A DNA stretch of 64,000 bases from JAIVGV01 sp036389335 (GCA_036389335.1 DASVQC010000065.1:1-64000); one strand, 5' to 3'; positions 28,034 through 39,564 are shown, counted from the stretch's first letter. Notes: a model not told the origin generated them from the sequence alone. Program-made: numbers and translations.

Positions 28034-28157
28034 AGGTGACGGGTGACAGGTGACAGGAAGCGATTAGCTGTTAGCTCTTAGCTATTAGCAGAGCTAAAGG
28101 CTAACAGCTAATCGCTAACAGCTTCCCGTCACCTGTCACTTGTCACCTGTCACGGCA
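28034..28157. repeat. Nested double inverted repeat, mrdA-rodA junction
   Basis: The outer arms are GTGACAGG/CCTGTCAC words (about 28032-28059 and 28127-28156). The inner arms are TTAGCTG words (GCGATTAGCTGTTAGCTC at about 28062-28080 and GCTAACAGCTAATCGC at 28101-28116). The two families are nested, giving a continuous hairpin of roughly 50 bp. It ends about 5 bp before the rodA start. Confidence 0.9.
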
Positions 28158-28161
28158 TTTA

Positions 28162-29289
28162 ATGGTTGCGATCATCGAGAAACGGCGGTTCCGGGATTTC
28201 GACTGGCTGCTCGCGCTGCTGGCGGTGGGGATCGTGTTCTTCGGCACGTGGCAGATTTACAACGCGCAGCCGACGGAGAGCTACTGGAAGAAGCAGCTCA
28301 TCGGCCTCGCCATCTCGCTCGTGCTGATGGTCGTCGTCTCCTTCACGGACTACCGCAAGCTCGTCAACTTCGCGCCCGCCTTCTACCTCTTCGGGCTCGT
28401 CCTGCTCGTCCTCGTGCTCGTCCCCGGCATCGGGATGCGGGTCAACGGGCAGCAGTGCTGGATCAAGGTGCCGGGCCTCGGCCAGTTCCAGCCCTCGGAG
28501 TTCGTCAAAATCCCCACGGTGCTGATGCTCGCTTACTATTACGGCAAGACGAGGCACCGGGGCGCGCTCGCGTGGAAGGAGCTGCTCGTCGGCGTCGGGA
28601 TACTGGCGCTCCCCGCCGCGCTCATCCTCCTAGAGCCGGACACGGGGCAAGTCATCACCTACCTGCCGCTGCTCGCCGTCGTCCTCTTCCTCTCCTCGCT
28701 GCGGATGTGGATCGTCGTCGCCGCGCTCGCCCTCGCCGTCCTCGGCGCGCCGCTCGCCTACTCGGTGGGCGTCAAGACCGGACTCCTGCACGGCTACAAG
28801 CTGGAACGCATCAACGTCATCCTCGATCCGGAGAGCGCCGACAAGCGCGGCTTCGGCTACCACACGTGGCAGTCCATCGTCACGGTCGGCAAGGGCGGGA
28901 TGACGGGGACGCACGGCACGACGGACGAGTACTCGCAGAGCCGCCTGAAGTTTTTGCCGGAGCCGCACACCGACTTCATCTTCGCCGTCACCGCCGAGAC
29001 GACCGGCTTCGTCGGCTGCGTGCTGCTGCTCTTGGCCTACGCCGTCCTGCTCTCGCGGCTTCTGGGCGGGGCGCGGCGCGCGCCCGACCGCGCCGGGATG
29101 CTCGTCATCATGGCGATTGTGGGCGGGCTCGCCTTCCAGATTTTCATCAACGTCGGGATGGCGCTCGGCATCCTCCCCGTCATCGGCGTGCCGCTGCCGC
29201 TGATGAGCGCCGGGCTGTCGAGCGTCCTCGCCACCTTCATCGCCATCGGCTTCGCCGTCAGCGTGCAACTGCGCCGCTTCGTCAACTAG
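28162..29289 (+). CDS. rodA: Rod shape-determining SEDS glycosyltransferase RodA
   Basis: A 375-residue polytopic membrane protein of the FtsW/RodA/SpoVE family with about ten helices. Family segments seen: GIGMRVNGQQCWIKVPGLGQFQPSEFVKI (SEDS signature), LEPDTGQ, and PLPLMSAGLSSVLATFIAIG near the C-terminus. It polymerises lipid II into glycan strands with PBP2. It is the last gene of the elongasome cluster. The gap to the next gene is 57 bp with an AGGAGG-like site (AGGAGGTC) for the methyltransferase. Confidence 0.97.
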   Translation: MVAIIEKRRFRDFDWLLALLAVGIVFFGTWQIYNAQPTESYWKKQLIGLAISLVLMVVVSFTDYRKLVNFAPAFYLFGLVLLVLVLVPGIGMRVNGQQCWIKVPGLGQFQPSEFVKIPTVLMLAYYYGKTRHRGALAWKELLVGVGILALPAALILLEPDTGQVITYLPLLAVVLFLSSLRMWIVVAALALAVLGAPLAYSVGVKTGLLHGYKLERINVILDPESADKRGFGYHTWQSIVTVGKGGMTGTHGTTDEYSQSRLKFLPEPHTDFIFAVTAETTGFVGCVLLLLAYAVLLSRLLGGARRAPDRAGMLVIMAIVGGLAFQIFINVGMALGILPVIGVPLPLMSAGLSSVLATFIAIGFAVSVQLRRFVN

Positions 29290-29346
29290 CCGCGCCCCGA
29301 CGCCGCCGGCGGGGCCCGCCCGCGAGTTAACGATCAGGAGGTCGCC

Positions 29347-30009
29347 GTGGAACCGACAACACTGACGACGAGGTGGCGCGACTTCGACGCCCAGTTCGTC
29401 CGCCGACGCTACGACCGGCTCGCGGGCTTCTTCGTCGTCTTCGAATGGCTCTTCCTGCTGCCGCCCGGCATCCGCCGCAGGGCGGTCGAGCGCATGGGGC
29501 TCAGGCCGGGGGGCCGCGCGATGGAGATCGGCTGCGGCACGGGGCGCAACCTCTCGGAACTCTCGCGCGCGGTCGGCGCGGGGGGCCACGTCTACGGCGT
29601 CGATCTCTCCGAGGGGATGCTCGAAGTGGCGCGCCGGCTCTGCGACGAGTCGGGCTGGCGAAACGTCTCGCTCGCCGCCGCCGACGCCGCGCACTACGCG
29701 CCGCCCGAGCCCGTGGACGGGATTCTCTTCAGCCTCTCCTACGCCGTCATGCCGCACCACCGCGAAGTCTTGCGTCAGGCGTGGCAGCATCTCAAGCCCG
29801 GCGGCTACCTCGTCATCATGGACGCGAAAGTCCCCGCGAACCTGGCGGGGAGGATCATTTACCCGCTCGTCTGGTGGGCGAGTCGGCTGACGGTGCTCGG
29901 CAACCCGGACGTGCGCCCGTGGGACGATCTGGCCGAGCTGAGCGGCGGCGTCAAGATGGAAGAACTCTCCTTCGGGACTTACTACATCTGCCGCGCGCGA
30001 AAACCATAA
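29347..30009 (+). CDS. Class I SAM-dependent methyltransferase
   Basis: A 220-residue enzyme with the SAM-binding motif I MEIGCGTGRNLSEL (about 59-72), motif II acidic residue in YGVDLSEGM, and a UbiE/COQ5-like layout (PGGYLVIMD). The start is GTG 29347 behind AGGAGGTCGCC, a strong ribosome site. The substrate is unknown; lipid or quinone methylation is possible given UbiE-like motifs and menaquinone genes elsewhere in the window. It could be co-transcribed with the mre operon. Confidence 0.85.
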   Translation: MEPTTLTTRWRDFDAQFVRRRYDRLAGFFVVFEWLFLLPPGIRRRAVERMGLRPGGRAMEIGCGTGRNLSELSRAVGAGGHVYGVDLSEGMLEVARRLCDESGWRNVSLAAADAAHYAPPEPVDGILFSLSYAVMPHHREVLRQAWQHLKPGGYLVIMDAKVPANLAGRIIYPLVWWASRLTVLGNPDVRPWDDLAELSGGVKMEELSFGTYYICRARKP

Positions 30010-30051
30010 GCCGCCCCTCGCCGGCTGGGAGTACCTCTCAAACCCATCTGC

Positions 30052-30130
30052 CTTTTGCGTCCTGATTTGCGCCTTTGCGCCTTTGCGTGAGAAAAGTTTT
30101 CACGCAAAGGCGCAAAGGCGCAAAGACGAA
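30052..30130. repeat. CGCAAAGG-word hairpin, copy 1
   Basis: The left arm has TTTGCGCCTTTGCGCCTTTG, ending CGTGAGAAAA. The right arm is TTTTCACGCAAAGGCGCAAA followed by GGCGCAAAG. The inverted stem is about 27 bp with almost no loop. The second copy is at 53303-53366, between mqnA and mqnC. Confidence 0.9.
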
Positions 30131-30177
30131 GCGCGCGGGGTTCGCGACGAACTCTAAGACTCGCTTAAAAATTTCAA

Positions 30178-30216
30178 GGGGCGGCGCGTTCATCAACGCG
30201 CCGCCCCTCGGCTTTT
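30178..30216. terminator. Rho-independent terminator between convergent genes
   Basis: GGGGCGGCGCGTT pairs with AACGCGCCGCCCC across a CATC loop, followed by TCGGCTTTTATT on the plus strand. It ends the methyltransferase transcript and, less strongly, the convergent minus-strand gene. Confidence 0.85.
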
Positions 30217-30244
30217 ATTCGTGTGCCGTATCGTCCGGCGACTG

Positions 30245-31021
30245 TTACGACTTCTTCTGCGGCGGCACGGGCGTCGGCTTGGCGGCGGGCTTGGCGGGCG
30301 CGGGCTTCACGTCCTTGGGATCGACCGTCGGCGTCGCCATCGGGGGCGCGCCGCCCGCGGGCGCGATCCAAAGCTCGACGGTCGGCTTCTCGCGGTAGCC
30401 GCCCACGCCGGAGAGGGTGCGCGCGCCGTCCATCTTGCGCGTGTTCATCGTGTAGTCGGTCGCGTTGTCGGCGGCCTTCTGCGCGTCCTCCGGGCGGCTC
30501 GTGCGCCCGCCGTAGGCGATGAGGTAGCCCTGCGCGCTCGGATCGGCTTGCAGCGCGTTGACGAACTTGTCGAGCTGCGCCTTGTTCGCGCTCAGGTCGG
30601 GCGTGACGTACTCGCCGAACTTGACGGCGGGCGCCCCCTTTTTCCCCACCGAGGTCGTGCAACTGCTCGATGTGCTGCAGTCGCGCGAGTAGCCCCCGAC
30701 GTCGACCGTCGCCGTCACCGTCTGGCCGCCGACGCCGGTCGTGTCCACCGTGATGCTCGACGTGCCCTGCCCCGAAGAGATCGTGCCAGCCGAGACCGTC
30801 CAGTTGAAAGTCGGCGTCACGTTCTGGTCGCCGCCGCTCACGTTCGCGGTGAAGGTGAGGGGCGCGCCCTCATCCCCCGCCTCCGGGCACGAGACGCGCA
30901 CGGTCGGGCACGGCGGCATCTGCTGCTGCTGACGGCCCGCGGCGCGCGCGCCGGGCAGGAGCGCGAGCGCCACGGCGACGAGCGGCGCGGCGAGGCGCAG
31001 GTAACTTGGTTTCATACTCAT
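30245..31021 (-). CDS. Secreted PKD/Ig-like protein of unknown function
   Basis: A 258-residue protein with a signal peptide (about 1-28, LAAPLVAVALALLPGARAAG), then an Ig/PKD-like beta domain (CPTVRVSCPEAGDEGAPLTF...FNWTVSAGTISSGQGTSSITVDT), and a ~90-residue C-terminal OmpA-like alpha/beta segment (DKFVNALQADPSAQGYLIAYGGRTSR). The last 30 residues are Pro/Lys/Ala-rich. ATG 31021 has GGGGAG 6 bp upstream, which favours it over ATG 31015. PKD domains bind other proteins or glycans outside the cell; the role here is unknown. Confidence 0.72.
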   Translation of the reverse strand: MSMKPSYLRLAAPLVAVALALLPGARAAGRQQQQMPPCPTVRVSCPEAGDEGAPLTFTANVSGGDQNVTPTFNWTVSAGTISSGQGTSSITVDTTGVGGQTVTATVDVGGYSRDCSTSSSCTTSVGKKGAPAVKFGEYVTPDLSANKAQLDKFVNALQADPSAQGYLIAYGGRTSRPEDAQKAADNATDYTMNTRKMDGARTLSGVGGYREKPTVELWIAPAGGAPPMATPTVDPKDVKPAPAKPAAKPTPVPPQKKS

Positions 31022-31117
31022 TGCTCCCCTGAAGAATTTTTATTCTGACTGTTTGCCGAGTAGAGCTTGCGGGGCGAGACACGACTGACGAGTCGGCCCG
31101 GTCGGACAGTTCGCGAG

Positions 31118-31146
31118 ACCTTAGCGTCAAATCACGATCACGTCAA
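31118..31146 (-). promoter_or_regulatory. Putative promoter of the PKD-like secreted gene
   Basis: Minus-strand TTGACG (31141-31146), a 17-bp spacer and TAAGGT (31118-31123) lie about 100 bp before the ATG at 31021. The -10 is weak, so confidence is moderate. Confidence 0.42.
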
Positions 31147-31821
31147 CACTCAAGGTCGCTCCGACGCGCCGCCCGCGCCGGAGTTTCCTCGCCTTTCGAC
31201 ACGCACTCGGCTATACTCGCCGGGTCTTGTCCTGCCGGAGTTTTCTTCCGATGGCGCGCGAGGCGTGCCGGGCGCGCGAGAGTTTGTTCGGACGCGCCGT
31301 GGACGGGACGAAAGTTTTGAAAGGCCGCCGGTGACGCTGCCGGCGACCGTCGACGAGATGTTCGGTGCCGCTCCCGGCGCTGACCCCTTCGTCCGAGATC
31401 GCACCCGCGGGTCGCGCCTCCTCGGAAGACTGTGAAGGGGCGCGCGCGGGGCTCGCTCTCTCAAGGCGGCGCGCTTAAAGGTCGGCGAGTCGGGAAGTGT
31501 TTCGCGCTCGCGCGCGACTTCCGAATCCAGCCGCACGGCGCGCGTCCCTCGAAGAGCGGCGGCTCCGCGGAGTTTCCGAGTGGACAGTTTCAGACGCTTT
31601 CCCGCCCGCCGGGGAGCGCGCCAGCGCCCGCCGCGCCTCGAACGCGGCGAGCCCGCGCCCCCCCGCACCGGCGTGACGCCTCAGACCGCATCGCCCGACT
31701 CCGCGCGCCCTCCGCGCGTCTCGTCGCCACACCACACCAACGACCGTTCGCACCGCGCCCTTCGCGCACGACTCTTCGTGCCCGGAGCGCGCGGTCTCAC
31801 CGAGGAGTCAACAGGTTTCCC
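31147..31821 (+). other. Long leader of the RNase E/G gene
   Basis: Nearly 700 bp lie upstream of the RNase E/G start with no convincing gene. The RNase frame is open back to 31432, but the extra residues are Arg/Pro/Ser low complexity, unlike the family N-terminus. RNase E leaders are known in other bacteria to be sites of autoregulation, so a structured leader is plausible here; this is inference only. Confidence 0.45.
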
Positions 31822-34950
<3,129 letters not shown>

Positions 34951-34980
34951 GGCGCGATTAAAATAACCTTCGCGGTTATG

Positions 34981-35021
34981 AACCGGGGTTCGGGTCATTA
35001 CGGCCCGAACCCCGGTTTTTT
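34981..35021 (+). terminator. Rho-independent terminator after RNase E/G
   Basis: AACCGGGGTTCGGG (34981-34994) and CCCGAACCCCGGTT (35004-35017) form a perfect 14-bp stem with a 9-bp loop, followed by TTTT. Confidence 0.93.
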
Positions 35022-35114
35022 GGCCGGGGCCGGAAAGTCGCGAGCGCGCGGGTGGCGACGCTCGGCAAAATTCGCTACTCTGTTCGCCCGAAAGGTCAAC
35101 TCATTCGAAAATCG

Positions 35115-36143
35115 ATGGCGGCACCGGCGCGCAGGTTCATGTGGCACACGCTCTCGGACGACGAGCTGCTCGATCTGCGCCTGTGCGATCTCCCGGTGCG
35201 CATCGAGGGCACGGTGCTCGAAGACCGCCTCGCGCGCGTGCACGAGGAGTTCGAGCGCAGGGATTTGCGCGTGCGCCCGCACGCGTGGCTCGGCGAGGAG
35301 TGGTTCTGCCCGGACGGCGTGCCGGGCTTCGCCATCCCCTTCTACCTCGCGCACCCGCGGCTGATGAAGCTGGAGCGGCGGCAGATGCTCGAAGTCGAGG
35401 GCGGGTCGGAGCGCGAGTGCCTGCGCATCATGCGCCACGAGGCGGGCCACGCCGTCAGCAACGCCTTCAACCTCCACCGCCGCCGCCGCTGGCGCGAGCT
35501 GTTCGGTCGCTTCCGCGAGCCCTACCCGAACTTCTACAAGCCCGACCCGTCGAGCCGCGACTACGTGCTCCACCTCAAGGCGTGGTACGCGCAGGCGCAC
35601 CCGGCGGAAGACTTCGCCGAGACCTTCGCCGTGTGGTTGCAGCCCGGCTCGCGCTGGCGCAGGCGCTACCAGGACTGGGGCGCGCTCGCGAAGCTCAAGT
35701 ACGTCGCGCAGGTGATGGCTGAGCTCTCCGCGACCGCGCCGCCCAACCGGCGGCGCGACACCGTCGATCCGCTCTCGAAGCTGACGCACACGCTGCGCGA
35801 GCACTACGCGCGCAAGCGGCAGCACTACCTGTTCGCGCGCACGCAGGTCTACGACCGCGACCTGCACCGCGTCTTCCACCCCAACCACGGCAACGAGCGG
35901 TTCCCGACCGCGGTTCATTTCCTGCGCGCGTCGGAGCGCGAGCTGACGCAGTCGGTCGCCGAGGTGACGGGCGTGCACACCTACGCGGTCGATCAGGTTC
36001 TGGAGAACGTCATCGCGCGCTGCAAGGAACTGCGGCTGCGCGTGCGCCCGCCCAAGGAGACGGTCAAGCGGAAGGCCCTGATCATGCTGACGGCGCAGAC
36101 GATGAAGGGCGTCTACGCCGGGTACCACCGCATCCCCCTATGA
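35115..36143 (+). CDS. Putative zinc-binding metallopeptidase
   Basis: A 342-residue cytoplasmic protein without signal peptide. It has the gluzincin motif HEAGH at residues 108-112 and, 50-60 residues later, AEDFAETFAVWL, whose Glu residues can supply the third zinc ligand. It belongs to the family annotated as putative zinc-binding metallopeptidase. ATG 35115 is preferred over the in-frame GTG at 35052, whose extension overlaps the terminator side region; the start remains uncertain. The stop overlaps the ATG of the ATP-grasp gene by 4 bp, so the two are coupled. A peptide-processing role together with the ligase is inference. Confidence 0.78.
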   Translation: MAAPARRFMWHTLSDDELLDLRLCDLPVRIEGTVLEDRLARVHEEFERRDLRVRPHAWLGEEWFCPDGVPGFAIPFYLAHPRLMKLERRQMLEVEGGSERECLRIMRHEAGHAVSNAFNLHRRRRWRELFGRFREPYPNFYKPDPSSRDYVLHLKAWYAQAHPAEDFAETFAVWLQPGSRWRRRYQDWGALAKLKYVAQVMAELSATAPPNRRRDTVDPLSKLTHTLREHYARKRQHYLFARTQVYDRDLHRVFHPNHGNERFPTAVHFLRASERELTQSVAEVTGVHTYAVDQVLENVIARCKELRLRVRPPKETVKRKALIMLTAQTMKGVYAGYHRIPL

Positions 36144-37225
36144 GCGAGCCCACACCGAAGAAGCGGAAGCGCGCCGCCGAGTTCAAGATCAACAAGCCGC
36201 TGCGCATCGCCGTCCTCGTCCACCACGAACTCGTCCCGCCCGACGAGCCCGCCGACGACTCCGACCCCTACAAGGCGCTGCGCAAGACCGAGGACGACGT
36301 GGTCTTCACCTTGCGCCGGATGGGCCACGAGGTCGAGGCCATCGGCATCTCGGACGACCTCGGCGTCATCGACGTGGCGCTGCAAGACCGCCGCCCGCAC
36401 GTCGCCTTCAACCTGCTGGAGGAGTTCGACGGCTACCCGCTCTTCGATCAGCACGTCGTCAGCTACTTAGAGTTGCGGCGGCTCCCCTACACGGGCTGCA
36501 ACCCTCTGGGCCTGACGCTGACGCACGACAAGGCGCTCACGAAAAAAATCCTCCACTACCACCACATCGACGTGCCGGGCTTCGCCGTCTTCCCCGTCGG
36601 CCTGAAGGTGAAGCGGCCCGCGCGGCTCGACTTCCCGCTCTTCGTCAAGTCGCTCATCGACGAGGGCTCGCTCGGCATCTCGCAGGCGTCTTTGGTGGAC
36701 ACGGACGAGAAGCTCTCAGAGCGCGTCGAGTTCATCCACCGCACGACGGGCAAGCACGCCATCGCCGAGCAGTTCATCGACGGCAAGGAGGTCTACGTCA
36801 GCGTCATCGGCAACCGCAACCTTCAGGTCTACACGCCGTGGGAGCTGCACATGGAGAACTGGCGCGGCGACATGCCGAAGATCGCCACCTCGAACGTGAA
36901 GTGGAACGCGGCCTACCAGCAGAAGATCGGCGTCGTCACCAAGCCCGCCGTGCTCTCCGAAGACCGGGAGCGCAACGACGAGCTGATCGGCAAGCTGCAA
37001 CGGCTCTCGAAGCGCATCTACCGCATCCTCGACCTCTCCGGCTACGCCCGCCTCGACTACCGCATCACCGCCGACGGTCGGATGTACCTCCTCGAAGCCA
37101 ACCCCAACCCCCAGATCGCGCGCGACGAAGACTTCGCCGACTCCGCCGCCCACTGCGGCGTCTCCTACGAACGCCTCCTCCAAAAGATCGTCACGCTCGC
37201 CCTGCGCTACAACCCGATGGGCTAG
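36140..37225 (+). CDS. ATP-grasp enzyme, D-alanine-D-alanine ligase-like
   Basis: A 361-residue ATP-grasp protein. It shows LRIAVLVHHELVPPDEP at the N-terminus, GYPLFDQHVVSYLELRRLPYTGCNPLGL and THDKALTKKILHYHHIDVPGF (typical of Ddl-like enzymes), the lysine-bearing FPLFVKSLIDEGSLGIS and the C-terminal metal-binding LLEANPNPQI. It forms an amide bond at the cost of ATP. The family is related to Ddl, but no murC/ddl/ftsQ neighbours exist, and pairing with a zinc peptidase argues for another peptide or amino-acid substrate. Translationally coupled to the peptidase gene. Confidence 0.85.
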   Translation: MSEPTPKKRKRAAEFKINKPLRIAVLVHHELVPPDEPADDSDPYKALRKTEDDVVFTLRRMGHEVEAIGISDDLGVIDVALQDRRPHVAFNLLEEFDGYPLFDQHVVSYLELRRLPYTGCNPLGLTLTHDKALTKKILHYHHIDVPGFAVFPVGLKVKRPARLDFPLFVKSLIDEGSLGISQASLVDTDEKLSERVEFIHRTTGKHAIAEQFIDGKEVYVSVIGNRNLQVYTPWELHMENWRGDMPKIATSNVKWNAAYQQKIGVVTKPAVLSEDRERNDELIGKLQRLSKRIYRILDLSGYARLDYRITADGRMYLLEANPNPQIARDEDFADSAAHCGVSYERLLQKIVTLALRYNPMG

Positions 37226-37285
37226 ATTAGGCGGAGTAGGTTGGCCGATAGCACCAAAGGTTATTTTATGTGTCAGGCACAGTCT

Positions 37286-37315
37286 TTGACATGAAAGCAA
37301 GGCTAGGTATATAAG
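37286..37315 (+). promoter_or_regulatory. Sigma-70-type promoter of second low-GC secreted unit
   Basis: TTGACA (37286-37291), an 18-bp spacer, then TATAAG (37310-37315). Transcription would start near 37322 and give a leader of ~120 nt. The -10 word, spacing and leader length match those before the propeller gene at 20552. Confidence 0.7.
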
Positions 37316-37442
37316 CTGCGCTGTCGAACCGGGATCGACGAAGAATCCGAGCTGGAAAGACCTCATAGATTCCGTTAACTCCCCACCCACCGGGAGTAGC
37401 CTTCGCACACTCCTAACGAACAACCGCAGAGGAGGTTTCCGT

Positions 37443-38189
37443 GTGAGCAACTATAAGAGAGTGAGATTGCTCTTCATCGCGATGCTCTTCGCCGGGGCGA
37501 TCATCGCAGCGGCAGCTCTGCCACATTCAAGACAAAATCCGGCGTCCCCGACCGATCAGCCCGAGGGTAAAAAAACGGACGCAGGGCAAGAGTTACGACG
37601 CCGGGAGCATGGCAAACTGTTCGACGGGCATCACGGGCCTAAGTTGCGTGACTTGGCCGCCAGTCAGCAGGGGGAGGTTTCAGTCTGGGAAGAAGAACCA
37701 TACGTGATAAGACGGGCGGACGATCCTGTCTCACAGCGCCCCTTCATGCAATTCGCGGTGTGTAATGCCAACGCCGTCGTCATCGGGACGCTGACCGGCG
37801 AAACGCCGCAACTTCCGCCGTCGGAGAACTTCATCTTCACAGACTACGAGATGACAGTCGAGGAGGCTATTAAACCCGACGCCTCGGCTGTGCCCCGGTT
37901 AGACAAGATTCTTGTCACGCGCCAAGGCGGCACGCTGCATCAGGGCGGCAGGGCTTTCCGCGCCGAGGTCGAAGGCTTTAAACCCTTCGCGGTTGGCAAA
38001 CGCTACCTGCTCTTCCTTCGTTACATACCTACCACCGGTGCCTACCTGGCTTACGCCAATGGCAGTTTCCAGTTAGATGGTAATAAGGTCATCGCCTTGG
38101 GCAAGCCGCCGAAAGATCAATCCGAGAGCTTGACTACGTTTCTCGCCGAAGCTCACGCGGCCATGGCTCACGGCGGTTGCGCAAAGTAA
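37443..38189 (+). CDS. Secreted protein of unknown function
   Basis: A 248-residue protein starting at GTG 37443, with AGAGGAGG 7 bp upstream. A signal peptide (about 1-28, LLFIAMLFAGAIIAAAALP) precedes a charged low-complexity segment, then a compact beta-rich domain (QFAVCNANAVVIGTLTGETP..., FTDYEMTVEEAIKPD, GKRYLLFLRYIPTTGAY). The latter resembles bacterial proteins that bind cargo outside the cell, but no family is certain. It is the first gene of the unit that continues with the metalloprotease, separated by 34 bp. Lower GC than flanking genes. Confidence 0.72.
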   Translation: MSNYKRVRLLFIAMLFAGAIIAAAALPHSRQNPASPTDQPEGKKTDAGQELRRREHGKLFDGHHGPKLRDLAASQQGEVSVWEEEPYVIRRADDPVSQRPFMQFAVCNANAVVIGTLTGETPQLPPSENFIFTDYEMTVEEAIKPDASAVPRLDKILVTRQGGTLHQGGRAFRAEVEGFKPFAVGKRYLLFLRYIPTTGAYLAYANGSFQLDGNKVIALGKPPKDQSESLTTFLAEAHAAMAHGGCAK

Positions 38190-38223
38190 CAGAGAGCGCG
38201 GTAAGACTTGAAGGAGAACGACT

Positions 38224-38709
38224 GTGCAACACCTCCTCACCCGTCGGCGACTCTCCTTAGCCCGGCTCGGCACACTTCTACTTCTTACAGTTATTTCCTT
38301 CTCCGCCGCGCGCGGGCAAACGCTTCCGCAATGTCCGCCGGTCGATAGGAACTCATGGAATCGGGGAACGGTCCAGGTAGCCATCGATCCCAACATGCCA
38401 CAGGCTGAGCAGGACGCGATCAGGAGCGCGGTTGCTAAGTGGAACACCGCAAACAAGTCGAACGGCTCGGGCGTCGCCTTCACTGAAACGCCGACCACCG
38501 GGGCTCCCACTCTGACGTTTCAGAACGGCACTAACTCTCGCGTCGATCCCAACACGGGGCAGACGATCTTCGCCGCCGGGCGCACGAGCGGGCAGGTGGC
38601 CGATACCGGCGTGCCCCTCACTTCGGCGATCATCACGCTTGACCCCACACTAAGGGCGGGGTTGATCCGAACGACGCAGCCGGGTTCAGATCGATCGTGG
38701 AGAAACTAG
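38224..38709 (+). CDS. Matrixin-like metalloprotease, N-terminal part (frame-disrupted)
   Basis: Starts at GTG 38224 behind AAGGAGA. A signal peptide (about 1-32) is followed by QCPPVDRNSWNRGTVQVAID and EQDAIRSAVAKWNTANK, the N-terminal pattern of secreted matrixin-like proteases. After ITLDPT at about 38646 the frame runs into an out-of-frame tail. One missing C in the GACCCC run at 38643-38646 would join it to TKGGVDPNDAAGFRSIVEKL and the active site in the next frame. It is therefore the 5' part of the gene that continues to 39539. Confidence 0.65.
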   Translation: MQHLLTRRRLSLARLGTLLLLTVISFSAARGQTLPQCPPVDRNSWNRGTVQVAIDPNMPQAEQDAIRSAVAKWNTANKSNGSGVAFTETPTTGAPTLTFQNGTNSRVDPNTGQTIFAAGRTSGQVADTGVPLTSAIITLDPTLRAGLIRTTQPGSDRSWRN

Positions 38710-39539
38710 CTCTGCACGAGATAGGACACACGATGGGTCTAGGCCACCCATCCCAAGAGACGGCGCAGTCGAGCGTGATGAACGTCGGCGATGGGGTTAA
38801 TGATTCCAGCAATAACCAATCAATCGAGATCACACAGTGTGATCAGGGTGCCGTCAGCTCCGAGCCCAAGTATCAGCCGACGCCCACACCGTCTCCGACT
38901 CCCTGTACCGCCACTACCGCCCAGTTGCGGTGGTGCAAGTTTCACCTCGGATATTTCGATCCTGAAACTTGCACGTGCCAAGATTTCTCCTCGCCGATTC
39001 TGGTTGACACGCTGGGCGACGGGTTCGCCCTCACCGACGCCTCTCACGGGGTCAGTTTCGATCTGGACAGTGACGGCGCGCCGGAGAATATTTCGTGGAC
39101 GGCGGGCGACTCGGATGACGCATGGCTGGCTCTCGACCGTGACGGCGACGGCTTGATTGCCGACGGGCGGGAGTTGTTCGGCAACTTCACAGAGCAGCCC
39201 GCCCCGCCCGCCGGGGTGGCGCGAAGCGGCTTTAACGCCTTAGCAGAGTATGACAAGCTGGCTAACGGCGGCAACGGCGACGGCCTGATCGACAGCCGCG
39301 ACGCGGTCTTCTCTGGCCTGCGGCTGTGGCGCGACGCGAACCACGACGGCGTCTCGCAGCCCGCCGAGTTGCAAACGCTCGCGGGGCTCGGGCTGCAATC
39401 TGTCGCCCTCGACTACAAGGAGTCGAAGCGCACGGACGAGTACGGCAACCGCTTCCGCTACCGGGCGAAACTGGTGGACGCGCGCGGCGCGCAACTCGGA
39501 CGCTGGGCGTGGGACGTGTTCCTCACGCGCGGCCGGTAG
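38697..39539 (+). CDS. Matrixin-like metalloprotease, catalytic and calcium-binding-like tail
   Basis: The frame carries HEIGHTMGLGH, the complete metzincin zinc motif, at its very start, showing that the true N-terminus lies upstream in the frame at 38224. Then come a Pro-Thr linker (TPTPSPTPC), paired cysteines (WCKFHLGYFDPETCTC) and the Asp-rich tail with EF-hand-like loops DLDSDGAPE, DRDGDGLIADGRELFG and DANHDGVSQPAEL. About 190 residues of tail are close to those at 21950-22768. With the frame restored the protein would be ~438 residues, secreted and zinc-dependent. The GTG 38697 start is unlikely to be used by itself. Confidence 0.68.
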   Translation: MEKLALHEIGHTMGLGHPSQETAQSSVMNVGDGVNDSSNNQSIEITQCDQGAVSSEPKYQPTPTPSPTPCTATTAQLRWCKFHLGYFDPETCTCQDFSSPILVDTLGDGFALTDASHGVSFDLDSDGAPENISWTAGDSDDAWLALDRDGDGLIADGRELFGNFTEQPAPPAGVARSGFNALAEYDKLANGGNGDGLIDSRDAVFSGLRLWRDANHDGVSQPAELQTLAGLGLQSVALDYKESKRTDEYGNRFRYRAKLVDARGAQLGRWAWDVFLTRGR

Positions 39540-39564
39540 AAAGTAATCAACCGGATGGAGAGAT

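Noticed and set aside
36140..37225. Assigning the ATP-grasp gene as ddl
   Set aside because: It is shorter on Ddl-specific motifs and lies outside any cell-division/murein gene cluster, so only the superfamily was named.
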